From: an uncultured Dorea sp.
Lineage (GTDB): Bacteria; Bacillota; Clostridia; Lachnospirales; Lachnospiraceae
Direction: 5' to 3'
Assembly (NCBI GenBank): GCA_900543415.1
Contig: UQRE01000023.1
Location: forward strand, 1 to 40,861
DNA: 40,861 nt
Made by a program: the position numbers and the translations under genes. The notes under the pieces were generated by a model, which saw nothing but the letters and a program-made list of their open reading frames with translations, did not search any database and was not told where the DNA came from. Shown here one piece after another: positions 24,272 to 32,771 of this stretch; the stretch's first letter is position 1, and each line of letters opens with the position of its first letter.

Positions 24272-25951
24272 ATGCAGTTAACAGGAGCACAGATCGTAAT
24301 AGAATGTTTGAAAGAGCAGGGTGTAGATACCGTATTCGGTTATCCGGGCGGTGCGATTTTAAATGTATATGATGAATTATATAAGCACAGTGAAGAGATC
24401 CACCATATTTTGACATCCCATGAGCAGGGGGCAGCTCATGCGGCAGACGGTTATGCAAGAGCAACCGGGAAAGTGGGTGTCTGCTTTGCTACCAGCGGAC
24501 CGGGAGCTACCAATCTGGTGACAGGAATTGCCACCGCTTATATGGACTCCATTCCGATCGTTGCAATCACTTGTAATGTAGGAGTATCGCTCCTTGGAAA
24601 AGACAGCTTCCAGGAAATAGATATTGCAGGTATCACAATGCCGATCACGAAACACAATTTTATTGTCAAGGATGTGAAAGATTTGGCGGATACCATCCGC
24701 AAAGCGTTTGTAATCGCAAAATCAGGAAGACCGGCGCCGGTGCTCATCGATATTCCTAAAGATGTGACAGCAAATAAGACGGAGTATCAGAAGAAAGAGA
24801 TTCAGCCGGTGGTTCCTTCGGAGAATGTGTGCGAAGAAGATATTGAAAACGCAGTCAAAATGATCAAAAAATCAAAAAAACCTTATATTTTCATCGGAGG
24901 CGGAGCTGTGCTCTCCGGTGCAAATGAAGAAATCAGAACATTTGTTAAGAAGGTAGATGCGCCGGTTACCGATTCCCTGATGGGAAAAGGAGCATTCCCG
25001 GGAACCGATCCATTATATACAGGAATGCTTGGCATGCACGGAACCAAAACAGCCAATTACGGAGTCAGCGAATGTGATCTTCTCATCGTACTTGGCGCAA
25101 GATTCAGTGACCGCGTGACAGGAAATGCGAAGAAATTTGCAAAGAATGCAAAAATCTTGCAGTTTGACATTGACGCTGCAGAAATGAATAAAAATGTACT
25201 GATCACGGATGGAGTAGTCGGAGATCTGAACGTTGTGCTTCGCAAGATCAATGAACAGTTAGATCAGCAGTCCCATGAAGAATGGGTTCAGAAGATTATG
25301 GAATATAAGGAGAAATATCCACTGACTTATCATCAGGATATTCTGACCGGTCCTTATATTGTAGAAGAAATTTATCGCCAGACAAATGGAGAGGCTATCA
25401 TTTCTACAGAAGTAGGACAGCATCAGATGTGGGCGGCTCAGTATTATAAATATACAAAACCAAGAACACTTTTAACATCCGGTGGTCTTGGAACGATGGG
25501 CTATGGCCTTGGTGCATCTCTCGGTGCAAAAATGGGAAGACCGGATAAGATTGTCGTAAATATTGCAGGAGACGGATGTTTCCGAATGAATATGAACGAG
25601 ATCGCTACCGCAGTGCGGCACCAGATTCCGGTTATTCAAGTGGTTGTCAATAATCATGTACTCGGTATGGTGCGCCAGTGGCAGAATCTGTTCTACGGAC
25701 AGCGCTATTCCGCAACGGTATTAAATGACGCAGTAGATTTTGTGAAACTGGCAGAAGCTATGGGTGCAGAAGGAATCAAGGTAACAACGAAGGAAGAATT
25801 TGCAGAAGGATTCAAAAAAGCACTGGCACTTGGAAAACCGGTTGTGATTGATTGCCAGATCGGATGTGACGATAAAGTTTGGCCAATGGTAGCGCCGGGC
25901 GCAGCCATCAATGAAGTATTTGATGAGAAAGATTTAGAACAGCGGGAATAA
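24272..25951 (+). CDS. ilvB: Acetolactate synthase catalytic (large) subunit
   Basis: The 559-residue TPP-dependent enzyme condenses two pyruvates to acetolactate, or pyruvate and 2-ketobutyrate to acetohydroxybutyrate. The catalytic Glu51 is in SHEQGAAHAADGYARATG, the TPP/Mg motif is GDGCFRMNMNEIATA followed by VVVNN, and the FAD-binding middle domain is present. An anabolic rather than catabolic enzyme is indicated by the FAD-binding region and the ilv neighbours. No ilvN regulatory subunit gene follows; the next gene is serC. The small subunit, if any, must be elsewhere. Confidence 0.95.
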   Translation: MQLTGAQIVIECLKEQGVDTVFGYPGGAILNVYDELYKHSEEIHHILTSHEQGAAHAADGYARATGKVGVCFATSGPGATNLVTGIATAYMDSIPIVAITCNVGVSLLGKDSFQEIDIAGITMPITKHNFIVKDVKDLADTIRKAFVIAKSGRPAPVLIDIPKDVTANKTEYQKKEIQPVVPSENVCEEDIENAVKMIKKSKKPYIFIGGGAVLSGANEEIRTFVKKVDAPVTDSLMGKGAFPGTDPLYTGMLGMHGTKTANYGVSECDLLIVLGARFSDRVTGNAKKFAKNAKILQFDIDAAEMNKNVLITDGVVGDLNVVLRKINEQLDQQSHEEWVQKIMEYKEKYPLTYHQDILTGPYIVEEIYRQTNGEAIISTEVGQHQMWAAQYYKYTKPRTLLTSGGLGTMGYGLGASLGAKMGRPDKIVVNIAGDGCFRMNMNEIATAVRHQIPVIQVVVNNHVLGMVRQWQNLFYGQRYSATVLNDAVDFVKLAEAMGAEGIKVTTKEEFAEGFKKALALGKPVVIDCQIGCDDKVWPMVAPGAAINEVFDEKDLEQRE

Positions 25952-26000
25952 GATAGGAAAGAGAAAGAATAAAATTTGAAGAAGCATGGAGGGACAGCAA

Positions 26001-27083
26001 ATGGGAAGAGTGTATAATTTTTCAGCAGGTCCGGCAGTATTGCCAGAAGAGGTGTTACGAGAGGCAGCAGAAGAGATGATGGATTACAGAGGAAGTGGCA
26101 TGTCAGTAATGGAAATGAGTCACCGATCCCAGACCTTCCAGGAGATTATCGATACAGCAGAGGCAGATCTGCGCGAATTAATGAATATTCCGGACCATTA
26201 TAAAGTGTTATTTTTACAGGGAGGCGCATCTCTGCAATTTGCCATGATTCCAATGAATCTGATGAAGAATCAGAAGGCGGATTACATTGTGACCGGACAG
26301 TGGGCGAAGAAAGCAGCAAAAGAAGCGGAAAAATATGGAGAGGTACGTGTGATTGCATCGTCAGAAGACGAGACGTTCTCTTATATTCCGGACTGCAGCG
26401 ATCTTCCGGTTTCCGAAGATGCCGATTATGTGTATATCTGTGAGAACAATACGATTTACGGAACAAAATTTCAGGAACTTCCGAATACAAAGGGGAAGAC
26501 ACTTGTAGCAGACGTATCTTCCTGCTTTCTGTCTGAGCCTGTAGATGTGACCAAATATGGTATGATCTACGGAGGAGTACAGAAAAATATCGGACCTGCA
26601 GGCGTGGTGATCGCGATTATCCGGGAGGATCTCATCACAGAGGATACTCTTGCGGGAACACCGACAATGATGAAATATAAGACTCATGCGGATGCAAAAT
26701 CACTTTATAACACACCGCCTGCTTATGGTATTTATATTTGCGGAAAAGTCTTTCAGTGGCTGAAGAGACAGGGTGGTCTTACAGCAATGAAGGAATATAA
26801 TGAGAAGAAAGCGAAGCTTCTCTATGATTATCTGGACGAAAGCAAGATGTTTCACGGAACAGTTGCCAAAAAAGATCGTTCTCTTATGAATGTTCCATTT
26901 GTCACAGGAGATCAGGAACTGGACGCTAAGTTTGTAAAAGAGGCAGACAAAGCCGGATTTAAAAACTTAAAGGGACATCGAAGTGTAGGCGGAATGAGAG
27001 CAAGTATTTACAATGCCATGCCGATAGAAGGTGTGGAAGCCTTAGTGGAATTTATGAAGAAGTTTGAGAAGGAGAATTTATAA
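26001..27083 (+). CDS. serC: Phosphoserine aminotransferase
   Basis: The 360-residue PLP enzyme (class V) converts 3-phosphohydroxypyruvate and glutamate to phosphoserine. It begins RVYNFSAGPAVLPEEVL, typical of SerC. The PLP lysine is in YGGVQKNIGPAG, and a C-terminal HRSVGGMRASIYNAMP closes the fold. The ATG at 26001 follows GGAGGGACAGCAA. An upstream in-frame ATG at 25986 overlaps that ribosome site and is rejected. The next gene, serA, supplies its substrate, and the serA ribosome site lies inside the last codons of serC. Confidence 0.96.
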   Translation: MGRVYNFSAGPAVLPEEVLREAAEEMMDYRGSGMSVMEMSHRSQTFQEIIDTAEADLRELMNIPDHYKVLFLQGGASLQFAMIPMNLMKNQKADYIVTGQWAKKAAKEAEKYGEVRVIASSEDETFSYIPDCSDLPVSEDADYVYICENNTIYGTKFQELPNTKGKTLVADVSSCFLSEPVDVTKYGMIYGGVQKNIGPAGVVIAIIREDLITEDTLAGTPTMMKYKTHADAKSLYNTPPAYGIYICGKVFQWLKRQGGLTAMKEYNEKKAKLLYDYLDESKMFHGTVAKKDRSLMNVPFVTGDQELDAKFVKEADKAGFKNLKGHRSVGGMRASIYNAMPIEGVEALVEFMKKFEKENL

Positions 27084-27085
27084 TT

Positions 27086-28249
27086 ATGTATCGATATCAT
27101 TGCCTGAATCCAATCTCACAGGTAGGATTGGAAACATTTACAGAAGAGTATGTACCGGTGAGCGAACCGGAAAAAGCAGATGCCATTCTCGTCAGAAGCA
27201 CGAATATGAAAGAGATGGAGTTTGCCAAAGAACTGAAAGCAATTGCGAGAGCAGGAGCAGGAGTGAATAATATTCCTCTTGAAAAATGTGCGGAAGAAGG
27301 AATTGTTGTATTTAATACGCCCGGGGCTAACGCAAATGGCGTAAAAGAGCTGGTTCTGGCAGGGATGCTTCTTGCTTCCCGCGATATCATCGGTGGAATC
27401 AACTGGGTACAGGAAAATGAGGAAGACGGAAATATCGCCAAGGATGCAGAAAAAGCGAAAAAATCGTTTGCAGGTTGTGAGCTGGAAGGGAAGAAGCTTG
27501 GAGTGATCGGTCTTGGAGCGATCGGAGTTTTAGTGGCGAATGCGGCTACACATCTTGGGATGGAAGTTTATGGGTATGATCCATATATATCTGTAGACTC
27601 TGCATGGAGATTATCACGCAGTATCCGTCACGCGAAGACTGTGGATGAGATATATAAAGATTGCGATTATATTACGATCCATGTGCCTGCAACAGATACA
27701 ACCAAAGGCATGATTGATCAAGATGCGTTAAGCCTTATGAAAAAAGGTGTCGTTGTTTTAAATTTTGCAAGAAATGTGCTGGTAGAAGAAGAAGCAATGG
27801 TCGATGCCCTTGTATCCGGGCATGTGAAGCATTATGTGACAGACTTCCCGACACCTCAGATCGTAGGTGTCAAAGGAGCCATTGTAATTCCGCATCTGGG
27901 AGCATCTACAGAAGAGTCAGAAGACAACTGTGCAGTTATGGCTGCAAGTCAGATTAAAAACTATCTGGAAAATGGAAATATTAAAAATTCTGTCAATTAT
28001 CCGGACTGTGATATGGGACTTCGCGGAAATAATACAAGAATTTTGCTTCTTCATCACAACGTACCGAATATGATCGGACAGTTTACAAAGATTCTGGCAG
28101 ACGACAATATGAATATTGCGGATCTGACGAATAAAAGTAAAGGGAAATATGCATATACCATGATCGATATTGACTCTGCAGTTTCTGAAAATGTGATTAA
28201 AGATCTCGGAACTGTGAAAGAAGTATTACGAATTCGTGTAATATCTTAG
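27086..28249 (+). CDS. serA: D-3-phosphoglycerate dehydrogenase (short form with ACT domain)
   Basis: The 387-residue enzyme oxidises 3-phosphoglycerate to phosphohydroxypyruvate, the entry step of serine synthesis. The NAD-binding GLGAIGVLVANAA lies near residue 148, the catalytic Arg/Glu region is around 225-260, and the active-site His is in VIPHLGAST. A C-terminal ACT domain (about 315-387, beginning RILLLHHNVPNMIGQ) suggests feedback sensitivity to serine. The intervening ASB domain of long SerA forms is absent. The ATG lies 2 bp after serC with AGAAGGAG upstream, so the two are translationally linked. Confidence 0.94.
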   Translation: MYRYHCLNPISQVGLETFTEEYVPVSEPEKADAILVRSTNMKEMEFAKELKAIARAGAGVNNIPLEKCAEEGIVVFNTPGANANGVKELVLAGMLLASRDIIGGINWVQENEEDGNIAKDAEKAKKSFAGCELEGKKLGVIGLGAIGVLVANAATHLGMEVYGYDPYISVDSAWRLSRSIRHAKTVDEIYKDCDYITIHVPATDTTKGMIDQDALSLMKKGVVVLNFARNVLVEEEAMVDALVSGHVKHYVTDFPTPQIVGVKGAIVIPHLGASTEESEDNCAVMAASQIKNYLENGNIKNSVNYPDCDMGLRGNNTRILLLHHNVPNMIGQFTKILADDNMNIADLTNKSKGKYAYTMIDIDSAVSENVIKDLGTVKEVLRIRVIS

Positions 28250-28294
28250 ACTCATTTTTAAATGAATCTTAAGAATTATTTACATTTATCTTCA

Positions 28295-28323
28295 TTGCGA
28301 AATATGTCGAATAAAGTTATAAT
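28295..28323 (+). promoter_or_regulatory. Sigma-A promoter of the polysaccharide deacetylase gene
   Basis: TTGCGA (28295-28300) and TATAAT (28318-28323) are 17 bp apart. The leader is about 35 nt and contains GAGGAG. Confidence 0.65.
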
Positions 28324-28366
28324 GATAAGGCGTACTGAGACATCGCAATAGAGGAGATAAAGTGCA

Positions 28367-29785
28367 ATGGGAAAAATTAAAGAAGAAAAGACAAGACAAG
28401 ACAGAAAAAGAAGGCGTCTGATTCTTTCCTTGACAGCAGTTTTAATTATAGCTGTCGGCGCACTTGCCTTTGTAATCATAAATCATATTGCAAAAGCAAC
28501 GGTTACGGCGTCGGTCGTTACAATTAAACAAGGGGAAGAACTGCCGGAACTTCGAGTGAAATTATCGGAGAAGGACAGTAAGAAGATTGTCTTAGATAAA
28601 AAGAAGAAGTACACGGTAGAGGACTTTTTTAAGGATCTGGAAGGCGGAAAGGGCTATACCATCAAGACGAAAGCAGATCCGACAGCGGAAGGAAGTTATA
28701 AAACAGAGGTTGTATTTGATAAGGAGATTCAGAAAAAATTAGACGGCGAGTGGAAGAGAAAAGTAAAGCTTACATTAAAACCGGGCAAGGTCGTCGTACA
28801 AAACCCGATCGGACAGTGGGAAGGAAAGAAATTCAAAAAATATGACGGAAGCTATGTGACAGAGGATTTTGTAGTGTCCAAAGGAAAGACATATTATTTT
28901 GATGCGGATGGGAATAAAGCTGTTGGGATTCATAAAATCGGCGGGGGGACATATGCCTTTGACAAAAAAGGTGTTATGCAGACCGGCTGGCAAAAGGATG
29001 ATAATGGAAAATATTACATGGGTGAAAATGGCGCTGCTCTCATTGGCTGGCAGGAGATAAAAGGGAAGACGTATTATTTTACGGCGGACGGCAAGATGGC
29101 AACCGGTAAACAGAAAGTCGGGTTGGCAGAATGTGAGTTTAATAAAAAGGGTGAGTTAGTGTCTAAAAAAGAGAGTAGTATTGATCCAAAGAAACCGATG
29201 GTGGCGCTTACTTTCGATGATGGACCAGGAAAACGAACCGGGGAATTGCTGGCGCAGCTTGAAAAATACAATGCACATGCTACGTTCTTCATGTTGGGTC
29301 AGAAGGTTTCAAGTTATCCGGACGTAGTGAAAAAAATGAAAGAGATCGGCTGTGAACTCGGAAATCACTCGTACAGTCATCAAAATCTTGCCAAGGCAAG
29401 TGTGGCAGGAATTACAGATGAACTTGGCAAGACAAATGCCGGAATTGCTCAGATAGCAGGAGAGGGAGCAACCGTTATGAGACCGCCCTATGGAGCAATC
29501 AGCGACACTTTGAAGGCGACGGTTGGAATGCCGATGATCCTCTGGAATATTGATACGCTGGATTGGAAAACAAGAAATGCACAGAAAACCATTGAAACTA
29601 CAATGAATAATGTGGATGACGGAGATATTATTCTCCTTCATGATATTCATACGGAATCTGTTGATGCGGCACTTCAATTAATTCCAAAGCTCCAGGAGGC
29701 AGGTTATCAGCTTGTTACAGTATCGGAGCTTGCCGCTGCCAAGGGAGTCACTTTGGAAAATGGAGGAAGATATACAGATTTTTAA
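28367..29785 (+). CDS. Membrane-anchored polysaccharide deacetylase with cell-wall-binding repeats
   Basis: The protein has 472 residues. A basic N-terminus and one membrane helix (about 18-38) act as an uncleaved anchor. A beta-rich region (about 45-145) follows. Residues about 155-265 contain choline-binding-like CW repeats (KTYYFDADGNKA, TYAFDKKGVMQTGWQK, KTYYFTADGKMATG). The C-terminal NodB domain (about 277-460) shows TFDDGPG, LGNHSYSHQNL, RPPYGA and ILLHDIH, the expected metal and catalytic positions for a peptidoglycan or polysaccharide N-deacetylase. The likely substrate is cell-wall glycan, perhaps giving lysozyme resistance. The substrate is inferred, not shown. Confidence 0.9.
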   Translation: MGKIKEEKTRQDRKRRRLILSLTAVLIIAVGALAFVIINHIAKATVTASVVTIKQGEELPELRVKLSEKDSKKIVLDKKKKYTVEDFFKDLEGGKGYTIKTKADPTAEGSYKTEVVFDKEIQKKLDGEWKRKVKLTLKPGKVVVQNPIGQWEGKKFKKYDGSYVTEDFVVSKGKTYYFDADGNKAVGIHKIGGGTYAFDKKGVMQTGWQKDDNGKYYMGENGAALIGWQEIKGKTYYFTADGKMATGKQKVGLAECEFNKKGELVSKKESSIDPKKPMVALTFDDGPGKRTGELLAQLEKYNAHATFFMLGQKVSSYPDVVKKMKEIGCELGNHSYSHQNLAKASVAGITDELGKTNAGIAQIAGEGATVMRPPYGAISDTLKATVGMPMILWNIDTLDWKTRNAQKTIETTMNNVDDGDIILLHDIHTESVDAALQLIPKLQEAGYQLVTVSELAAAKGVTLENGGRYTDF

Positions 29786-29849
29786 ATCACTGAAACAAAG
29801 CGTTAAATAATAGACAAAAAACAGATACTATCTTTGTTGATTTTTACCC

Positions 29850-29878
29850 TTTACAAAGGTAAAACAAAATGTTAATCT
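29850..29878 (+). promoter_or_regulatory. Promoter of the 25-codon gene
   Basis: TTTACA (29850-29855) and TAATCT (29873-29878) lie exactly 17 bp apart. Transcription would start near 29885, 36 nt before the small gene. Confidence 0.55.
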
Positions 29879-29920
29879 TTTAACGGATAGAAGATCATTG
29901 AAGGAAAGAAGGGAAAAGTA

Positions 29921-29998
29921 ATGGCAAAGTTAGTTTCTGTATTAAAAGAATTACTTACAGAAGACACCGCTTTGACAACATATATGACACGTAAATAG
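29921..29998 (+). CDS. Small protein of 25 residues, unknown function
   Basis: The frame begins MAKLVSVLKELLTEDTA and ends with basic residues (TRK). A ribosome site (AAGAAGGGAAAAGTA) precedes the ATG, a 17-bp-spaced promoter lies at 29850-29878 and a perfect terminator at 30058-30101, so it is a self-contained unit of about 215 nt. The first dozen residues could form an amphipathic helix. There is no membrane segment, signal peptide or cysteine. I do not recognise the family. It could be a real microprotein, or the transcript may act as an RNA whose short frame is incidental. Confidence 0.45.
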   Translation: MAKLVSVLKELLTEDTALTTYMTRK

Positions 29999-30057
29999 TT
30001 CGGCAGCTTAAGGGAAGTTATCAAATAAACGGTACAGAGAGTATGACAAACAAAAGA

Positions 30058-30101
30058 GTGCCTGCAAAGTCAATCCCATGACTTTGCAGGCACCTTTTTT
30101 T
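30058..30101. terminator. Strong bidirectional terminator between the small gene and prs
   Basis: GTGCCTGCAAAGTCA (30058-30072) and TGACTTTGCAGGCAC (30079-30093) form a perfect 15-bp stem with a 6-nt loop. A T run follows on the plus strand, and a T-rich flank (TCTTTTGTTTG) follows on the minus strand. It can end both the small transcript and prs. Confidence 0.9.
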
Positions 30102-30113
30102 GTTCGTATATTG

Positions 30114-31286
30114 TTAAGCGTTTTTGTAACGTTCCAGAAGACGATGAATCTTGTCTGTTGGATTGAGAACAGAACTCATTGTAATATCATGGTTAAAGGA
30201 ATCAATGATCAATGCAATGAATTTACTCATATCAGCAACAACAAAATAAGGCTTTTCGTAAGCTTCAGCCGGAAGATATGTAAGGTTTGTTGTGATCACG
30301 CGGTCAATGTAACCATTTGCATAAAATTCATCAAATTTCTCAAAACCGTCTGTGAAAAGTCCGAATGTTGTGCAGACAAATACGCGCTCTGCTCCGCGGT
30401 CTTTCATCTTTTTGGCAACATCCAGCATACTTTCACCGGAAGAGATCATGTCATCAATAACAATTACATTCTTACCGTGCATATCGTCACCGAGGAATTC
30501 GTGAGCCACGATCGGGTTCTTTCCATTTACGATGGTAGAGTAGTCACGGCGCTTGTAGAACATACCCATATTCACACCGAGAACGTTTGAGAAGTAAACT
30601 GCACGGTGCATAGCGCCCTCATCCGGACTGACGATCATAAGGTGTTCCTTGTCCACTTTAAGATTCGGCTCGGCGCGCAGGAGAGCCTTCATAAACTGAT
30701 ACGGTGGATTGAAGTTGTCAAATCCGTGAAGCGGGATAGAATTCTGTACACGTGGATCATGAGCGTCAAAAGTAATGATATTGCTGACACCCATATCGAC
30801 CAGTTCCTGCAAGGCAAAAGCACAGTCCAGAGATTCTCTCTTTGTACGTTTGTGCTGTCGACTTTCATAGAGAAATGGCATGATCACATTCACACGATGA
30901 GCTTTTCCGTTAGCGGCAGAAATTACACGTTTAAGATCCTGATAATGATCATCCGGTGACATATGATTCAAATGCCCGTTAACCGTATAAGTTAAACTGT
31001 GGTTACATACGTCAACCATGACAAATAAATCTTTTCCGCGGATAGAAGAACCAAGGATTCCTTTTGCCTCTCCGCTTCCAAAACGAGGACACTGACAGTC
31101 AATCAGATAGTTGTCCTGTTTATACGTAGAAAATAATGGGGAATCCAGATATTTCTTAAGTGAATCCTGTCTGAATGTTACAATGTAGTCATTTACCTTT
31201 TTTCCAAGATCGATACAGCTGTCTAAAGCTGCGATCTTCAGCGGCGCAACCGGAAGCGCCGATTCCATTAATTTAATGTTTGGCAT
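30114..31286 (-). CDS. prs: Ribose-phosphate pyrophosphokinase
   Basis: The 390-residue enzyme makes PRPP from ribose-5-phosphate and ATP for nucleotide, histidine and tryptophan synthesis. It contains the flexible ATP loop RQHKRTKRE, the FDAHDPRVQNSI segment and the PRPP-binding loop VIVIDDMISSGESM. It is about 70 residues longer than the common 315-320-residue Prs, with an extended N-terminal half, a variant that appears usual in Lachnospiraceae. AGGAGATTGTT precedes the ATG. It is a single-gene unit with promoter 31357-31328 and the shared terminator at its end. Confidence 0.9.
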   Translation of the reverse strand: MPNIKLMESALPVAPLKIAALDSCIDLGKKVNDYIVTFRQDSLKKYLDSPLFSTYKQDNYLIDCQCPRFGSGEAKGILGSSIRGKDLFVMVDVCNHSLTYTVNGHLNHMSPDDHYQDLKRVISAANGKAHRVNVIMPFLYESRQHKRTKRESLDCAFALQELVDMGVSNIITFDAHDPRVQNSIPLHGFDNFNPPYQFMKALLRAEPNLKVDKEHLMIVSPDEGAMHRAVYFSNVLGVNMGMFYKRRDYSTIVNGKNPIVAHEFLGDDMHGKNVIVIDDMISSGESMLDVAKKMKDRGAERVFVCTTFGLFTDGFEKFDEFYANGYIDRVITTNLTYLPAEAYEKPYFVVADMSKFIALIIDSFNHDITMSSVLNPTDKIHRLLERYKNA

Positions 31287-31327
31287 AACAATCTCCTAAA
31301 CTATTATTTTAAAATGTTATATAATTA

Positions 31328-31357
31328 TTTATATCATTAATCATAGCAAAAGGTCAA
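31328..31357 (-). promoter_or_regulatory. Promoter of prs
   Basis: Read on the minus strand, TTGACC (31357-31352) and TATAAA (31333-31328) are 18 bp apart, with the ATG about 40 bp further on. It is back to back with the DUF512 promoter. Confidence 0.5.
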
Positions 31358-31365
31358 TGTTTAGG

Positions 31366-31395
31366 TTGGACTAATTTGTGGATGTGGAGTATAAT
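31366..31395 (+). promoter_or_regulatory. Sigma-A promoter of the DUF512 gene
   Basis: TTGGAC (31366-31371) and TATAAT (31390-31395) are separated by 18 bp. The start would be near 31402, inside the palindrome at 31396-31414. Confidence 0.65.
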
Positions 31396-31414
31396 AATTG
31401 CACAAAGTGCAATT
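31396..31414. promoter_or_regulatory. Perfect palindrome over the DUF512 transcription start
   Basis: AATTGCAC-AAA-GTGCAATT is a 19-bp perfect inverted repeat that abuts the -10 box and covers the predicted start point, the classical place for a repressor operator. It could also act as a 5' stem-loop in the mRNA. The regulator is unknown. Confidence 0.5.
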
Positions 31415-31453
31415 CAAGTCATGTATAAACTCAAAGAGAGGAAATAGATTTTT

Positions 31454-32761
31454 ATGACACATACACATATTATAAAAAATGTTCTTCCGGGCAGTATCGC
31501 AGAGGAACTGGAGATTTCTGCAGGAGACAAGCTTCTTGCGATCAATGATCAGGAGATCGAAGATGTTTTTGATTATCATTTTCTTGCAAATGAGGAATAT
31601 CTGACCGTTCTTATTGAGAAGCCGGACGGAGAACAGTGGGAACTGGAGATTGAGAAAGAATACGAGGAAGATCTGGGGATTGAGTTTGAACAGGGACTGA
31701 TGGATGAGTATCGTTCCTGCAGGAATAAATGTATCTTCTGCTTTATCGATCAGATGCCGAAAGATATGCGTGAAACATTGTATTTTAAAGATGATGATTC
31801 CAGACTTTCTTTCCTTCAGGGGAATTATGTGACGCTTACCAATATGAGTGATCATGATATTGACCGGATTGTCCGGTATCATCTGGAGCCGATCAATGTA
31901 TCGTTTCAGACGACGAATCCGGAACTTCGGTGTAAGATGCTTCACAACCGTTTTGCGGGAGAGGCGCTGAACAAGGTGGACAGGCTGTATGAGGGCGGCA
32001 TTACGATGAATGGTCAGATCGTACTCTGTAAAGGAATTAACGACGGAGAAGAGCTGGAGAGAAGCATTCGGGATCTGATGAAGTATGCACCACAGCTTCA
32101 GAGTGTATCGGTTGTGCCGGTAGGACTAAGTAAATACAGAGACGGATTGTATCCGCTTCAGCCATTTACGAAAGAAGATGCCAAAGAGGTTCTTCACATT
32201 ATCCACAAATGGCAGAAGAAAGCATATGAAGAATTCGGAATCCACTTTATCCACGGAGGCGATGAGTGGTATATTCTGGCAGAGGAAGAGCTTCCGGAAG
32301 AAGAGCGTTACGATGGATATTTGCAGCTGGAAAATGGTGTGGGAATGCTCCGCCTCCTTATGAATGAATTTGAAGACGGATATGAAAGCTTAAATGGAGA
32401 CGAGATAGACCGTGAAGTATCCGTAGCGACGGGATTTCTTGCTTATCCGTATATCAAAAGGATGGCGGATAGGATCATGGAGAAGTATCCGAAAAGTAAG
32501 CTTCATGTCTATGGAATCCGAAATGATTTCTTCGGGGAGTTAATTACAGTATCCGGTCTGATTACCGGACAGGATCTTATCGGTCAGCTAAAGGGGAAGG
32601 CATTAGGAGAGAAATTGTTACTTCCGTGCAATATGCTTCGGATTGAAGAGCAGGATTTTCTGGATGATGTGACGCTTCAGGACGTGAAAGATGCTTTACA
32701 AGTGCCGGTGGATATTGTAAAATCAAGCGGACAAGATTTTATTGACGCAGTATTAGGATAG
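31454..32761 (+). CDS. DUF512 family protein with PDZ-like domain and radical-SAM-like cysteines
   Basis: The protein has 435 residues. Residues 5-70 form a PDZ-like domain (LPGSIAEELEISAGDKLLAIN). A cluster Cys89-x3-Cys93-x2-Cys96 (CRNKCIFC) follows and resembles a radical-SAM 4Fe-4S site. The middle part (about 100-250) has conserved FYVTL-, SFQTTNPELR- and GGITMNGQIVLCKG-type motifs, and the C-terminal third is the DUF512 domain. The family is widespread in anaerobic Firmicutes and Cyanobacteria and often sits next to der, as here (11-bp gap). The reaction is not established. A role in ribosome or tRNA biology has been suggested only by context. Confidence 0.9.
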   Translation: MTHTHIIKNVLPGSIAEELEISAGDKLLAINDQEIEDVFDYHFLANEEYLTVLIEKPDGEQWELEIEKEYEEDLGIEFEQGLMDEYRSCRNKCIFCFIDQMPKDMRETLYFKDDDSRLSFLQGNYVTLTNMSDHDIDRIVRYHLEPINVSFQTTNPELRCKMLHNRFAGEALNKVDRLYEGGITMNGQIVLCKGINDGEELERSIRDLMKYAPQLQSVSVVPVGLSKYRDGLYPLQPFTKEDAKEVLHIIHKWQKKAYEEFGIHFIHGGDEWYILAEEELPEEERYDGYLQLENGVGMLRLLMNEFEDGYESLNGDEIDREVSVATGFLAYPYIKRMADRIMEKYPKSKLHVYGIRNDFFGELITVSGLITGQDLIGQLKGKALGEKLLLPCNMLRIEEQDFLDDVTLQDVKDALQVPVDIVKSSGQDFIDAVLG

Positions 32762-32771
32762 GAGAATTAGA

